Shown: positions 17,236 to 26,434 of the stretch, piece after piece | How the letters are laid out: each line of letters begins with the position of its first letter | Position numbering within the stretch: position 1 is the first letter of the stretch | Origin: Pseudomonas nabeulensis | GTDB lineage: Bacteria; Pseudomonadota; Gammaproteobacteria; Pseudomonadales; Pseudomonadaceae | Reading direction: 5' to 3' | DNA length: 58,146 nucleotides | Assembly: GCF_004682045.1 (NCBI RefSeq) | Contig: NZ_QUZT01000044.1 | Location: forward strand, 1-58,146 | Program-made: the position numbers and the translations under genes | The notes under the pieces: model-generated | Told to the model about the DNA's origin: nothing | Database searches by the model: none | Seen by the model: the letters and a program-made list of their open reading frames with translations, nothing else

Positions 17236-17582
17236 AAAGACGAAGTGCCCGGCCCTGTTGGGTCTAAGGACTTTTTGGGGTGATTTTGTGCGACAAATCG
17301 ATGCAGGCGGACTTCCGACTTTAACGGGCTACCTGGCACTCGGCTAGTGCTATTCGTCATCCTGAAAAATAAACTTCAAAAAACCGTCAAAGTGCTTTTT
17401 CCTGTCACAGGTTTTGCGGTATTACGAAGTCAGATCGCCGAAACCTGCAGCACAGGTGGCGTCTTCCAAGACTCCTCATGTGGGCATGCACTTGACGTCC
17501 CTCAGGTGCATTCGGTGGTCGAATCGAGGCGCAGCACCGCCCAGGTATTGCGTCGACTGGCTCCCACAAAAGGTGACCGAGT
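17236..17582. other. Intergenic region without a recognised gene
   Basis: This is 347 nt between the deacetylase stop and phoH. I see no convincing ORF, repeat or strong terminator. It must contain the phoH promoter, but no clear -35/-10 pair stands out. Confidence 0.5.
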
Positions 17583-18977
17583 ATGGATGATCATGGACGC
17601 ACCCCTTCTTCCGACCAGCCAATCCTTTATGTGCTTGATACGAATGTATTGATCCACGATCCAAACGCTCTGCTCAACTTTGAAGAACACCACGTCGCCA
17701 TCCCGATGATCGTGCTTGAGGAACTCGACAAACTCAAAAGCGGGCATCACAGCGTTGCCGCCGAATGCCGCCAGGCCATCCGCCTGATCGACCAGACATT
17801 GGGCGAAGCTTCACCGGAAGACGTTGAAGTCGGCGTGCCGATCCAGCGCGGCAAAAGTGGGCCCAAGGGCTTGCTGTCGATCCTGATGAGCAAGCACCGC
17901 GAGCCCAACAGCCTGCTGCCGGAAAACCTCAACGACAACAAAATCATCAACCAATTGATCGACCTGCACGCGCGTGACAAGGACCTGCGCCTGGTGCTGG
18001 TGACCAAAGACATCAACATGCGCCTCAAGGCCCGTGCGTGTGGGATCGCGGCCGAGGACTACAGCACCGACCAACTGGTCGACGACGTGTCGATGCTGTC
18101 CCGTGGTTATCACACAGTGACCGGCTCGTTCTGGGACCTGGTGAGCAAGGTCGAAACCCGTCAGGACCATGGCCGCACCTGGCACCAGGTACAGCTGATC
18201 GATAACCTGCCGGCCGTGCATATCAATGAATTCATCATCGACGAACAGGGCTTTGTGGGCTGGATCAAAGAGATCCAGGTCGACAAGCTGCTGATCCTCG
18301 ACCTGCATCAGGAACCCCTGTTGCACCAGGAAGCCTGGGGCCTGAAACCGCGTGACATCTACCAGAGCCTGGCGCTGTATGCGCTGCTCGACCCGGACAT
18401 TCATTTGGTCAACCTGACCGGCGCTGCCGGTTCCGGCAAGACCATTCTCGCCCTGGCCGCTGCCATCGAGCAGACCATGGTGACCAAGCGCTATCGCCGC
18501 ATCATCGCCACCCGCAGCGTGCAGGGCCTGGACCAGGAAATCGGTTTCCTGCCCGGCACCGAGGCGGAAAAAATGGAGCCGTGGCTGGGGGCGATCACCG
18601 ACAACCTCGAAGCCTTGCACATGGATGACGAAAACACCCATGGCAGCGTCGACTACATCCTCAGCAAAGTGCCGTTGCAGTTCAAATCCCTCAACTACAT
18701 CCGAGGTCGCAGCTTCCAGCAGAGCCTGATTTTGATCGATGAATGCCAGAACCTTACGCCGCACCAGATGAAAACCATCATCACCCGTGCCGGCGCCGGT
18801 TCCAAAGTGGTGTGCCTGGGCAACCTGGCACAGATCGACACCCCTTACCTGTCCGCGACCAGCTCCGGGCTGACCTACCTGACGGAACGCTTCAAAGACT
18901 TCCCGAACGGCGTGCACATTGCGCTGCAAGGGGTTCCTCGTTCGATCTTGGCTGAATACGCCGAGTCCCACCTGTAA
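17583..18977 (+). CDS. PIN domain-PhoH family ATPase (YlaK type)
   Basis: A 464-residue two-domain protein. The N-terminal PIN nuclease domain begins YVLDTNVLIHDP and keeps acidic residues in LEELDKLK. The C-terminal PhoH P-loop domain has Walker A GAAGSGKT and Walker B ILIDECQNL. Proteins of this PIN-PhoH arrangement are thought to be RNA helicase/ribonucleases; the PhoH domain itself is widespread and not restricted to phosphate starvation. The start has a GGTGA site upstream. It stands alone, followed by a REPIN. Confidence 0.9.
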   Translation: MDDHGRTPSSDQPILYVLDTNVLIHDPNALLNFEEHHVAIPMIVLEELDKLKSGHHSVAAECRQAIRLIDQTLGEASPEDVEVGVPIQRGKSGPKGLLSILMSKHREPNSLLPENLNDNKIINQLIDLHARDKDLRLVLVTKDINMRLKARACGIAAEDYSTDQLVDDVSMLSRGYHTVTGSFWDLVSKVETRQDHGRTWHQVQLIDNLPAVHINEFIIDEQGFVGWIKEIQVDKLLILDLHQEPLLHQEAWGLKPRDIYQSLALYALLDPDIHLVNLTGAAGSGKTILALAAAIEQTMVTKRYRRIIATRSVQGLDQEIGFLPGTEAEKMEPWLGAITDNLEALHMDDENTHGSVDYILSKVPLQFKSLNYIRGRSFQQSLILIDECQNLTPHQMKTIITRAGAGSKVVCLGNLAQIDTPYLSATSSGLTYLTERFKDFPNGVHIALQGVPRSILAEYAESHL

Positions 18978-18986
18978 CCACTATTA

Positions 18987-19093
18987 ATGTGGAGGGGGCT
19001 TGTGTGGGAGGGGGCTTGCCCCCGATAGCAGTGGGTCAGTCAACAGAGATGTTGAATGTGCCATAGCCATCGGGGGCAAGCCCCCTCCCACAT
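18987..19093. repeat. REPIN with a partially duplicated left end
   Basis: The normal pair of REP arms starts at about 19003. Immediately before it is an extra truncated copy of the arm start (GTGGAGGGGGCTTG). The spacer is about 45 nt. It lies between phoH and moaC. Confidence 0.85.
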
Positions 19094-19158
19094 AAGCTTG
19101 TGACACATCTTGAACAGGGTTGGGTTTACAATCGCTGCTCCTGATCAGGAGTAACCCC

Positions 19159-19632
19159 GTGCTGACTCATCTCGATTCCCAAGGTCGCGCCCACATGGTC
19201 GACGTCACCGACAAAGCCGTGACGTTCCGTGAAGCGGTGGCCGAAGCGCGTGTGCGCATGCTGCCCGAGACCCTGAAAATGATTATCGACGGCGCCCATC
19301 CCAAGGGCGACGTGTTTGCCGTGGCCCGCATTGCCGGGATCCAGGCCGCCAAGAAAACCAGTGACCTTATCCCGCTGTGCCATCCGCTGATGCTCACGGG
19401 CGTAAAAGTCGAGCTCAGTGCAGACGGTGCGGACGCCGTGCACATCCTGGCGCGCTGCAAGCTCTCCGGGCAGACCGGCGTGGAGATGGAGGCCCTCACG
19501 GCGGCCAGCGTCGCGGCATTGACGATCTACGACATGTGCAAGGCGGTGGATCGCGGCATGACCATCGAGCATATTCGCCTGCTGGAAAAACTCGGCGGCA
19601 AAAGCGGGCATTTCAAGGCGGACCAGGCATGA
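19159..19632 (+). CDS. moaC: MoaC, cyclic pyranopterin monophosphate synthase
   Basis: MoaC makes cyclic pyranopterin monophosphate in molybdenum cofactor synthesis, acting on the product of MoaA. The GTG start at 19159 has AGGAG 7 nt upstream and gives 157 residues, close to the usual 160. Conserved stretches include IPLCHPLMLTG and GQTGVEMEALTAASVAALTIYDM. It overlaps moaD by ATGA. MoaA and MoaB are not next to it here. Confidence 0.95.
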   Translation: MLTHLDSQGRAHMVDVTDKAVTFREAVAEARVRMLPETLKMIIDGAHPKGDVFAVARIAGIQAAKKTSDLIPLCHPLMLTGVKVELSADGADAVHILARCKLSGQTGVEMEALTAASVAALTIYDMCKAVDRGMTIEHIRLLEKLGGKSGHFKADQA

Positions 19633-19871
19633 GCATCAACGTATTGTTTTTTGCGCGCTATAGCGAAGCAGTGGGTTGGGATTCGCTGGAAGTGGAAGGT
19701 GACTTCGCCACGGTCGAAGACCTGCGCAAGACGCTCGCGGCTGACCCAGGTTTTGAAGTGCTTAACGAAACCAGCCTGATGTGTGCGCGCAACCAGGAAC
19801 TGTGCAACCTCGACGAGCCGTTGCAGGCCGGCGATGAGGTCGCGTTTTTCCCACCCGTAACGGGAGGCTGA
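19629..19871 (+). CDS. moaD: MoaD, molybdopterin synthase sulfur-carrier subunit
   Basis: An 80-residue ubiquitin-like protein ending in the essential Gly-Gly (FFPPVTGG), which is thiocarboxylated and donates sulfur to the pterin. It starts inside the moaC stop (ATGA), and moaE follows after 2 nt, which fits equal expression of the two synthase subunits. Confidence 0.95.
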   Translation: MSINVLFFARYSEAVGWDSLEVEGDFATVEDLRKTLAADPGFEVLNETSLMCARNQELCNLDEPLQAGDEVAFFPPVTGG

Positions 19872-19873
19872 CC

Positions 19874-20323
19874 ATGGCCATTCGCGTACAAACTCAGCCG
19901 TTCGACCCCGGTGCCGAAGTCAACGCCATGCACGCGGCCAATGTGGGCGTGGGCGCGGTGGTGAGTTTTGTCGGTTATGTGCGCGACTTCAACGACGGCC
20001 TGGACGTGGCGGGGATGTTCCTGGAGCACTATCCCGGCATGACCGAAAAGGCGTTGGCCAAGATTGTCGTGGAGGCTGAGCAGCGTTGGCCGTTGCTCAA
20101 GCTGGACGTATTGCACCGCATCGGCGCGCTGGAACCGGGGGAGCCGATTGTGTTTGTCGGGGCGGCGAGTGCCCATCGCCAGGCGGCGTTTGATGCCTGT
20201 GCGTTTGTGATGGACTACTTGAAGACACGGGCGCCGTTCTGGAAGAAAGAGCACACCAGTGAAGGGCCGCGTTGGGTGGAAGGGCGTAGCAGCGACCACG
20301 CCGCCGCAGACCGCTGGAAATAA
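19874..20323 (+). CDS. moaE: MoaE, molybdopterin synthase catalytic subunit
   Basis: A 149-residue protein that inserts dithiolene sulfurs from MoaD into cyclic pyranopterin monophosphate. Family motifs are GAVVSFVGYVRDFNDG, FLEHYPGMTEKAL and the lysine-bearing segment PFWKKEH near the C-terminus. It is the last gene of moaCDE; a REPIN follows 37 nt later and then the convergent rhlB. Confidence 0.95.
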   Translation: MAIRVQTQPFDPGAEVNAMHAANVGVGAVVSFVGYVRDFNDGLDVAGMFLEHYPGMTEKALAKIVVEAEQRWPLLKLDVLHRIGALEPGEPIVFVGAASAHRQAAFDACAFVMDYLKTRAPFWKKEHTSEGPRWVEGRSSDHAAADRWK

Positions 20324-20359
20324 CCGGCCAAACACCTATCTCAAAACCAACTGAGATCA

Positions 20360-20452
20360 AATGTGGGAGGGGGCTTGCCCCCGATGGCAGTGGGTCAGTC
20401 AATGGATATTTGGCTGATACACCGCTATCGGGGGCAAGCCCCCTCCCACATT
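20360..20452. repeat. REPIN between moaE and rhlB
   Basis: A complete inverted pair of the GGGAGGGGGCTTGCCCCCGA type with a spacer of about 45 nt, placed between two convergent genes. This is the usual position for REPs, where they can act as bidirectional transcription or decay barriers. Confidence 0.9.
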
Positions 20453-20474
20453 TTGACCGCATTCCAAGGCTGTT

Positions 20475-21923
20475 TTAGGGGCGTTTGCGCTCTACCGGGC
20501 GCAACAAATGCGTCGGTGGCATCTCACAGCTGATCTTGCGACCCAGCAGTTCCTCAATCGACGGCAACTGGTACGAGTCATCTTCCCCGGCAAAACTGAT
20601 CGACACACCCGCCGCCCCCGCACGACCGGTACGGCCGATACGGTGCACGTAGTCGTCCGGCACTTCCGGCAGGGTGAAGTTGATCACGTGGCTGATGCCG
20701 TCGATGTGAATCCCACGGCCCGCCACATCGGTGGCCACCAACACGCGGATCTTGCCTTCGCGGAAGCCTTCCAGCGTCTTGATGCGCTTGTGCTGCGGCA
20801 CATCGCCCGACAGTTGCGCAGCGTTCACGCCATCGCGCACCAGGCGCTCTTCGATGCGGCGTACTTCGTCCTTGCGGTTGGCGAACACCATCACGCGCTC
20901 CCAACCGTTGTCGTTGACCAGGTTGTAAAGCAACTTGTATTTGTCGGCACCGGCCACCGCGTAGATGTGCTGCTCGACGTTGGCGTTGGCGACGTTTTCC
21001 GCTTCGATCTCGACGATGGACGGGTCGGTGGTCCACTGCTTGGCGAGGTTCATCACGTCATCGGTGAAGGTGGCGGAGAACAACAGGGTCTGGCGCTCGG
21101 ATTTCGGCGGGGTCTGGCGAATGATCTGGCGCACTTGCGGGATAAAGCCCATGTCGAGCATGCGGTCGGCTTCGTCCAGCACCATCACTTCGACCATGTC
21201 CAGGTGCACGTCGCCGCGCTGGTTGAAGTCCAGCAGGCGGCCCGGTGTCGCTACGAGAATGTCGCAGTGACGGGCCTCAAGGTGCTTGAGCTGCTTGTCG
21301 AAGTCCATGCCGCCAACGAACGTCATGACGTTGAGGCCGGTGTACTTGGTCAGGTCAGCGGCGTCCTTGGCGATCTGCACCACCAGCTCCCGGGTCGGGG
21401 CGATGATCAGTGCACGCGGCTCACCCATGTAGCGTTCTTTCGGCGGCGGCGTTTGCAGCAACTGGGTGATGATCGAGATCAGGAATGCAGCAGTCTTGCC
21501 GGTGCCGGTCTGGGCGCGGCCGATGGCATCTTTGCCGGCCAGGGTGAAGCCCAATACTTGCGCCTGGATCGGCGTGCAGTACGGGAAACCCAGGTCCTGA
21601 ATGGCGTGCATCAGTTCCGGGGCCAGCTTGAAATCGTGGAAGCGGGTCTTGCCTTCCTGGGGTTCGACGACGAAGTCTTCGAGTTTCCAGGGAGTAACCG
21701 GCGGTTTTGGTGCGCGCTCGCGGCGCGGCTTGGGGGCCGGTGCGGCTGCTTGTGCCGGTTCAGGCGTTGTCACCGTAGGCGTTTCGGGCTGGGCGACAGG
21801 CGCAGTCCGGTCGGGCTGTTTACCGTCATTGCGGCTGCCGGCAGTCGGGACAGGAGCAGTGGGAACAGGCGCGAGCGGCTCGGCCTCGCTTTTGCCGAAC
21901 ATCTTCTTGAGTGCTTCGAGCAC
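20475..21923 (-). CDS. rhlB: RhlB-type DEAD-box ATP-dependent RNA helicase
   Basis: A 482-residue helicase. An N-terminal extension rich in Pro and Ala (residues 1-95) precedes the core. Core motifs are GRAQTGTGKTAAF (I), PTRELVVQ (Ia), VLDEADRMLDMGF (II), LLFSATF (III), VATDVAGRGIHIDG (V) and HRIGRTGRAG (VI). RhlB unwinds mRNA for the degradosome in other gammaproteobacteria; a degradosome role here is inferred from the family only. It faces moaCDE across a REPIN. Confidence 0.88.
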   Translation of the reverse strand: MLEALKKMFGKSEAEPLAPVPTAPVPTAGSRNDGKQPDRTAPVAQPETPTVTTPEPAQAAAPAPKPRRERAPKPPVTPWKLEDFVVEPQEGKTRFHDFKLAPELMHAIQDLGFPYCTPIQAQVLGFTLAGKDAIGRAQTGTGKTAAFLISIITQLLQTPPPKERYMGEPRALIIAPTRELVVQIAKDAADLTKYTGLNVMTFVGGMDFDKQLKHLEARHCDILVATPGRLLDFNQRGDVHLDMVEVMVLDEADRMLDMGFIPQVRQIIRQTPPKSERQTLLFSATFTDDVMNLAKQWTTDPSIVEIEAENVANANVEQHIYAVAGADKYKLLYNLVNDNGWERVMVFANRKDEVRRIEERLVRDGVNAAQLSGDVPQHKRIKTLEGFREGKIRVLVATDVAGRGIHIDGISHVINFTLPEVPDDYVHRIGRTGRAGAAGVSISFAGEDDSYQLPSIEELLGRKISCEMPPTHLLRPVERKRP

Positions 21924-22025
21924 GGTGATCTCATTAATTGGTTAAGGAATGTACGCCGGCCAGTGTAATGCAAGAATCGGGCGCGGCGTAGTGCGTCTGT
22001 CATACGGCTACATAAACGCGGGTTT

Positions 22026-22682
22026 TCAACCCAGGCGAGCGGCCAACCAGGTGCCGATATCGCGAATCTCCTCGGGTAACACTTCGTGGCCCATTGGGTA
22101 TTCCTGCCATGTCACGGTGACACCACGGTTCTTCAAATGCTCGTAGGCGCTACGGCCCATGGCGTTTTGCACCACTTCATCGTACTGGCCGTGCAGGCAC
22201 AGGGCTGGAATACGCTGCTGGCTGGCGGACAATTCCAGCTCATCGCTGAAGGTCGGTGCATAGGTGGAGAGGGCGATCACGCCACCCAATGGACCTTCCC
22301 AATTCAAAAACGCGGTGTGGAACACCACGGCGCCGCCTTGGGAAAAACCGGCGAGAAAAATTCGCGAAGCGTCTATTCCGGTTCTTTTTTGCGCTTCGAT
22401 CAAATCCGTGACGGTCTTGGCCGAGATTTCCAACTCTTCCAGGCTGATGGAACGGGCCGGGCTCATGGCCTTGATGTCGTACCAACTGGGCATCTCGTAG
22501 CCGCCGTTGATCGTTACTGGACGAGTCGGCGCCTGGGGCAAAACGAAGCGCGTGGTCAGCAGGCTTTCTTGCAGCGCTTCGGCCACCGGCAGGAAGTCGT
22601 AGCGATCGGCACCCAGGCCATGCAACCAGATTACGCAGGCGTCTGCGGGCTTGGCGGGCTGAAGAATCAAGGGTTCGGTCAT
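22026..22682 (-). CDS. estB: Carboxylesterase II (alpha/beta hydrolase)
   Basis: A 218-residue cytoplasmic esterase that I recognise as very close to the crystallised P. fluorescens carboxylesterase II, of the same length. The catalytic triad is visible: Ser in GFSQGGAV, Asp in CLHGQYDEVV, and His in YPMGHEVLP. No signal peptide is present. It is divergent from the aap operon, with 347 nt between the start codons. Confidence 0.95.
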   Translation of the reverse strand: MTEPLILQPAKPADACVIWLHGLGADRYDFLPVAEALQESLLTTRFVLPQAPTRPVTINGGYEMPSWYDIKAMSPARSISLEELEISAKTVTDLIEAQKRTGIDASRIFLAGFSQGGAVVFHTAFLNWEGPLGGVIALSTYAPTFSDELELSASQQRIPALCLHGQYDEVVQNAMGRSAYEHLKNRGVTVTWQEYPMGHEVLPEEIRDIGTWLAARLG

Positions 22683-22707
22683 GTCTGCTCCATCTATGTG
22701 CGGGCGC

Positions 22708-22726
22708 TCCGATTAAGTGCGTCGGA
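22708..22726. promoter_or_regulatory. Inverted repeat upstream of the aap sigma-54 promoter
   Basis: TCCGA-N9-TCGGA lies about 95 nt upstream of the predicted -24 element, a usual distance for an enhancer-binding protein. The rest of 22683-23029 holds no gene. A second palindrome, ACGACT-C-AGTCGT (22800-22812), is directly upstream of the promoter. Confidence 0.35.
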
Positions 22727-22817
22727 ACGGTGCGCGACAGGTTGATCTGTTAAGAGAATGTCGCAAGGTTGAATCTTTTGCGCTGGATAGTGAGCTGAAA
22801 CGACTCAGTCGTCACTC

Positions 22818-22833
22818 TGGTACGCGCCTTGCT
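22818..22833 (+). promoter_or_regulatory. Sigma-54 (RpoN) type promoter of aapJQMP
   Basis: TGGTACGCGCCTTGCT matches TGGCAC-N5-TTGCW, with the invariant GG and GC exactly 10 nt apart. It is about 195 nt upstream of aapJ. RpoN control, with a two-component activator such as AauR, is known for acidic amino acid uptake in other pseudomonads; which activator acts here is inference. Confidence 0.7.
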
Positions 22834-23029
22834 ATGTGTTGAACGATGTCAGAACTATCTCTGCAAGCGGTAACACTATCAGTGACTGCCGCTTCTGGGA
22901 TAGCCGCTGCAATTACGGCGAAAGCCTCATGCTGCTTGACCCTAAAAAAAGCCAACACGGGTCGATATCGCCTCAAAAGGGTGCGCAGGGGTTGGAGCTC
23001 CGACACAACAAGAGCAACTGGAGGTTTGA

Positions 23030-24061
23030 ATGAAGGTATTGAAATCCACCCTGGCCATCGTGACTGCGGCGGCTGTATTGGGTGTCAGCGGTTTCGCCCA
23101 AGCCGGCGCCACCCTGGATGCCGTGCAGAAGAAAGGCTTTGTGCAATGTGGCGTGAGTGACGGCCTGCCGGGTTTCTCGGTGCCGGATGCCAGCGGCAAG
23201 ATCCTCGGGATCGACGCTGACGTGTGCCGCGCTGTAGCCGCTGCCGTGTTCGGCGACGCGACCAAGGTCAAATTCAGCCAGTTGAACGCCAAGGAGCGTT
23301 TCACCGCGCTGCAATCGGGCGAAGTCGACATCCTCTCCCGCAACACCACCATGACCAGCTCCCGTGACGCCGGCATGGGCCTGAAATTCCCGGGCTTCAT
23401 CACTTACTACGACGGCATCGGCTTCCTGGTAAACCAAAAGCTGGGCGTAAAAAGTGCCAAGGAACTGGACGGTGCAACCATCTGCATCCAGGCCGGTACT
23501 ACCACCGAGCTGAACGTTTCCGACTACTTCCGCGCCAATAACCTGAAATACACCCCGATCACCTTCGACACCTCCGACGAAAGCGCCAAGTCGCTGGAGT
23601 CGGGTCGTTGCGACGTGCTGACCTCCGACAAGTCCCAACTGTTCGCCCAGCGCAGCAAGCTGGCCGCGCCGAAGGACTACGTGGTTCTGCCGGAAACCAT
23701 TTCCAAGGAGCCACTGGGCCCGGTCGTGCGTAACGGCGACGACGAGTGGCTGGCCATTGTGCGCTGGGTAGGCTACGCCCTGCTCAACGCTGAAGAAGCC
23801 GGTATCACTTCGAAGAACGTAGAAGCTGAAGCCAAGTCCACCAAGAACCCGGACGTCGCGCGTCTGCTGGGTGCTGACGGCGAATTCGGCAAAGACCTGA
23901 AAGTGAAGAAAGACTGGGTCGTACAGATCGTCAAGCAAGTCGGCAACTACGGTGAGATCTTCGAGCGCAACCTCGGCAAGAGCACTCCGCTGGAAATCGA
24001 CCGTGGCCTGAACGCGCTGTGGAACAACGGCGGCATTCAATACGCACCGCCTGTGCGCTGA
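23030..24061 (+). CDS. aapJ: AapJ, periplasmic general L-amino acid-binding protein
   Basis: A 343-residue solute-binding protein of the polar amino acid ABC family. A signal peptide ends near SGFAQAG, and the mature protein begins with the typical segment TLDAVQKKGFVQCGVSDGLPGF. Further family hallmarks are DVCRAVAAAVFGD, FTALQSGEVDILSRNTT and the late segment WVGYALLNAEEAGI. It is first in the aapJQMP operon; GGAGG lies 6 nt upstream of the ATG. The likely ligands are glutamate, aspartate and related amino acids. Confidence 0.93.
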   Translation: MKVLKSTLAIVTAAAVLGVSGFAQAGATLDAVQKKGFVQCGVSDGLPGFSVPDASGKILGIDADVCRAVAAAVFGDATKVKFSQLNAKERFTALQSGEVDILSRNTTMTSSRDAGMGLKFPGFITYYDGIGFLVNQKLGVKSAKELDGATICIQAGTTTELNVSDYFRANNLKYTPITFDTSDESAKSLESGRCDVLTSDKSQLFAQRSKLAAPKDYVVLPETISKEPLGPVVRNGDDEWLAIVRWVGYALLNAEEAGITSKNVEAEAKSTKNPDVARLLGADGEFGKDLKVKKDWVVQIVKQVGNYGEIFERNLGKSTPLEIDRGLNALWNNGGIQYAPPVR

Positions 24062-24133
24062 TCGCTGATGGTTCTGTCACCCGGTGGGCCAACCGCCGGG
24101 TGATGTTCTGTTCCATTCTTTCCGGGGCACTTC

Positions 24134-25315
24134 ATGCAAACTCAAATCGGCGCACCCAAGCAGAAGCTCAGCTTCAGCGACCCCAAAGTGCGTGCGTGGC
24201 TCTTCCAGATCATCACGATTGTGGCGGTGGTCTCGCTGGGCTGGTACCTCTTCGACAATACCCAGACCAACCTTCAACACCGGGGCATTACCTCGGGTTT
24301 CGACTTTCTTGAACGCAGTGCCGGCTTCGGCATCGCGCAGCATTTGATCGACTACACCGAATCGGACAGTTATGCCCGGGTGTTTGTGATCGGTTTGCTC
24401 AACACTTTATTGGTGACCTTTATCGGGGTGATCCTGGCGACCGTGCTGGGCTTCATCATCGGCGTGGCGCGGCTGTCGCCGAACTGGATGATCAACAAAC
24501 TGGCGACGGTGTATGTGGAAGTATTCCGCAACATTCCGCCGCTGTTGCAGATTCTGTTCTGGTACTTCGCGGTGTTCCTGACCATGCCGGGGCCACGTAA
24601 CAGCCACAACTTCAACGACACGTTCTTTGTCAGCAGCCGTGGCCTGAACATGCCGGCCGCGATTGCCGCTGACGGGTTCTGGCCGTTCGTGGTCAGCATC
24701 GTGGTTGCCATTGTGGCGATCGTGCTGATGGCGCGTTGGGCCAACAAGCGTTTCGAGGCGACCGGCGAGCCGTTCCACAAGTTCTGGGTGGGCCTGGCGC
24801 TGTTCATCGTGATTCCGGCGTTGTGCACCCTGATCTTCGGCGCGCCGTTGCATTGGGAAATGCCCGAGCTTAAGGGCTTCAACTTTGTCGGCGGCTGGGT
24901 ACTCATCCCTGAACTGCTGGCACTGACCCTGGCGCTGACCGTGTACACGGCGGCGTTCATTGCCGAGATCGTGCGTTCGGGCATCAAGTCCGTCAGCCAC
25001 GGCCAGACCGAAGCCGCACGCTCACTGGGCCTGCGCCCAGGGCCGACGCTGCGCAAGGTCATCATCCCGCAGGCGCTGCGGGTGATCATTCCGCCGCTGA
25101 CCAGCCAATACCTGAACCTGGCGAAAAACTCGTCGTTGGCCGCCGGTATCGGTTACCCGGAAATGGTTTCGCTGTTCGCCGGCACGGTGCTCAACCAGAC
25201 CGGCCAGGCCATCGAAGTCATTGCCATCACCATGAGCGTGTACCTGGCGATCAGCATCAGCATTTCCCTGCTGATGAACTGGTACAACAAGCGCATTGCG
25301 CTGATCGAGCGGTGA
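24134..25315 (+). CDS. aapQ: AapQ, amino acid ABC transporter permease
   Basis: A 393-residue inner-membrane permease, longer than most HisM-type permeases because of an inserted region (about residues 150-230), as in Rhizobium AapQ. The EAA loop (GQTEAARSLGLRPGPTLRKVIIPQA) near the C-terminus contacts AapP. Membrane segments are seen at about 20-40, 85-115, 185-205, 220-240 and in the C-terminal third. It is followed by aapM after 10 nt. Confidence 0.93.
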   Translation: MQTQIGAPKQKLSFSDPKVRAWLFQIITIVAVVSLGWYLFDNTQTNLQHRGITSGFDFLERSAGFGIAQHLIDYTESDSYARVFVIGLLNTLLVTFIGVILATVLGFIIGVARLSPNWMINKLATVYVEVFRNIPPLLQILFWYFAVFLTMPGPRNSHNFNDTFFVSSRGLNMPAAIAADGFWPFVVSIVVAIVAIVLMARWANKRFEATGEPFHKFWVGLALFIVIPALCTLIFGAPLHWEMPELKGFNFVGGWVLIPELLALTLALTVYTAAFIAEIVRSGIKSVSHGQTEAARSLGLRPGPTLRKVIIPQALRVIIPPLTSQYLNLAKNSSLAAGIGYPEMVSLFAGTVLNQTGQAIEVIAITMSVYLAISISISLLMNWYNKRIALIER

Positions 25316-25325
25316 GGAAACGCCC

Positions 25326-26423
25326 ATGAGTACGCATACGTTCAAACCTGATATGCCGCCGCCGAGCAAAGTGTTCGGGCCGATGGCATGGATGCGCGCC
25401 AACCTGTTTTCTAGCTGGCTCAATACCCTGCTGACGCTGTTGGCGTTTTACCTGATCTACCTCGTCGTGCCGCCGATCCTGCATTGGGCGATCCTCGACG
25501 CCAACTGGGTAGGGACCACCCGCGCCGATTGCACCAAGGAGGGCGCCTGCTGGGTGTTTATCCAACAGCGCTTCGGGCAATTCATGTACGGCTACTACCC
25601 CGGCGACCAACGCTGGCGCGTGGACCTGACCGTGTGGCTGGCCATCGTCGGCGTGGCGCCGTTGTTCATCTCGCGCTTCCAGCGCAAGGCGATCTATGGC
25701 CTGAGCTTTTTGGTGCTGTACCCGATCATTGCCTACTGCCTGCTGCACGGCGGGGTCTTCGGCCTGACCAACGTGGCCACCAGCCAATGGGGCGGCTTGA
25801 TGCTGACCCTGGTGATCGCCACCGTCGGCATCGCCGGCGCCTTGCCGCTGGGCATTGTGCTGGCGCTGGGTCGGCGCTCGAACATGCCGGCGATTCGTGT
25901 GGTCTGTGTGACCTTCATCGAGTTCTGGCGCGGCGTGCCGTTGATCACCGTGCTGTTCATGTCTTCGGTGATGCTGCCGCTGTTCCTGCCCGAAGGCATG
26001 GGCATCGACAAATTGCTGCGGGCGCTGATTGGCGTGATTCTGTTCCAGTCGGCCTATGTGGCCGAGGTGGTGCGCGGTGGCTTGCAGGCGATTCCCAAGG
26101 GGCAGTACGAAGCGGCCGCGGCGATGGGCCTGGGTTACTGGCGCAGCATGGGCCTGGTGATTCTGCCGCAAGCCTTGAAGCTGGTGATCCCGGGCATCGT
26201 CAACACGTTTATCGCGTTGTTCAAGGACACGAGCCTGGTGATCATCATCGGCCTGTTCGACCTGCTCAACAGCGTCAAGCAAGCCGCCGCCGACCCGAAA
26301 TGGTTGGGCATGGCCACCGAAGGCTACGTGTTCGCCGCCCTGGTGTTCTGGATTTTCTGTTTTGGTATGTCGCGCTATTCCATTCATTTGGAACACAAGC
26401 TCGACACAGGCCACAAGCGTTAG
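25326..26423 (+). CDS. aapM: AapM, amino acid ABC transporter permease
   Basis: A 365-residue partner permease of AapQ. The N-terminal half has membrane segments and an extra periplasmic loop (DCTKEGACWVF). The EAA-type loop GQYEAAAAMGLGYWRSMGLV sits near residue 265, followed by FIALFKDTSLV. The stop is 11 nt before the aapP start. Confidence 0.93.
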   Translation: MSTHTFKPDMPPPSKVFGPMAWMRANLFSSWLNTLLTLLAFYLIYLVVPPILHWAILDANWVGTTRADCTKEGACWVFIQQRFGQFMYGYYPGDQRWRVDLTVWLAIVGVAPLFISRFQRKAIYGLSFLVLYPIIAYCLLHGGVFGLTNVATSQWGGLMLTLVIATVGIAGALPLGIVLALGRRSNMPAIRVVCVTFIEFWRGVPLITVLFMSSVMLPLFLPEGMGIDKLLRALIGVILFQSAYVAEVVRGGLQAIPKGQYEAAAAMGLGYWRSMGLVILPQALKLVIPGIVNTFIALFKDTSLVIIIGLFDLLNSVKQAAADPKWLGMATEGYVFAALVFWIFCFGMSRYSIHLEHKLDTGHKR

Positions 26424-26434
26424 GAGTTGATGTT

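Noticed and set aside
15081..20452. Repeated palindromes considered as a CRISPR array
   Set aside because: The units are dispersed inverted pairs between genes, not evenly spaced direct repeats with unique spacers, and no cas genes are present.
25484..26434. Extension of the aapP frame far upstream through aapM
   Set aside because: It is a +1 shadow of aapM; the real aapP start at 26435 has its own ribosome site and the conserved N-terminus.
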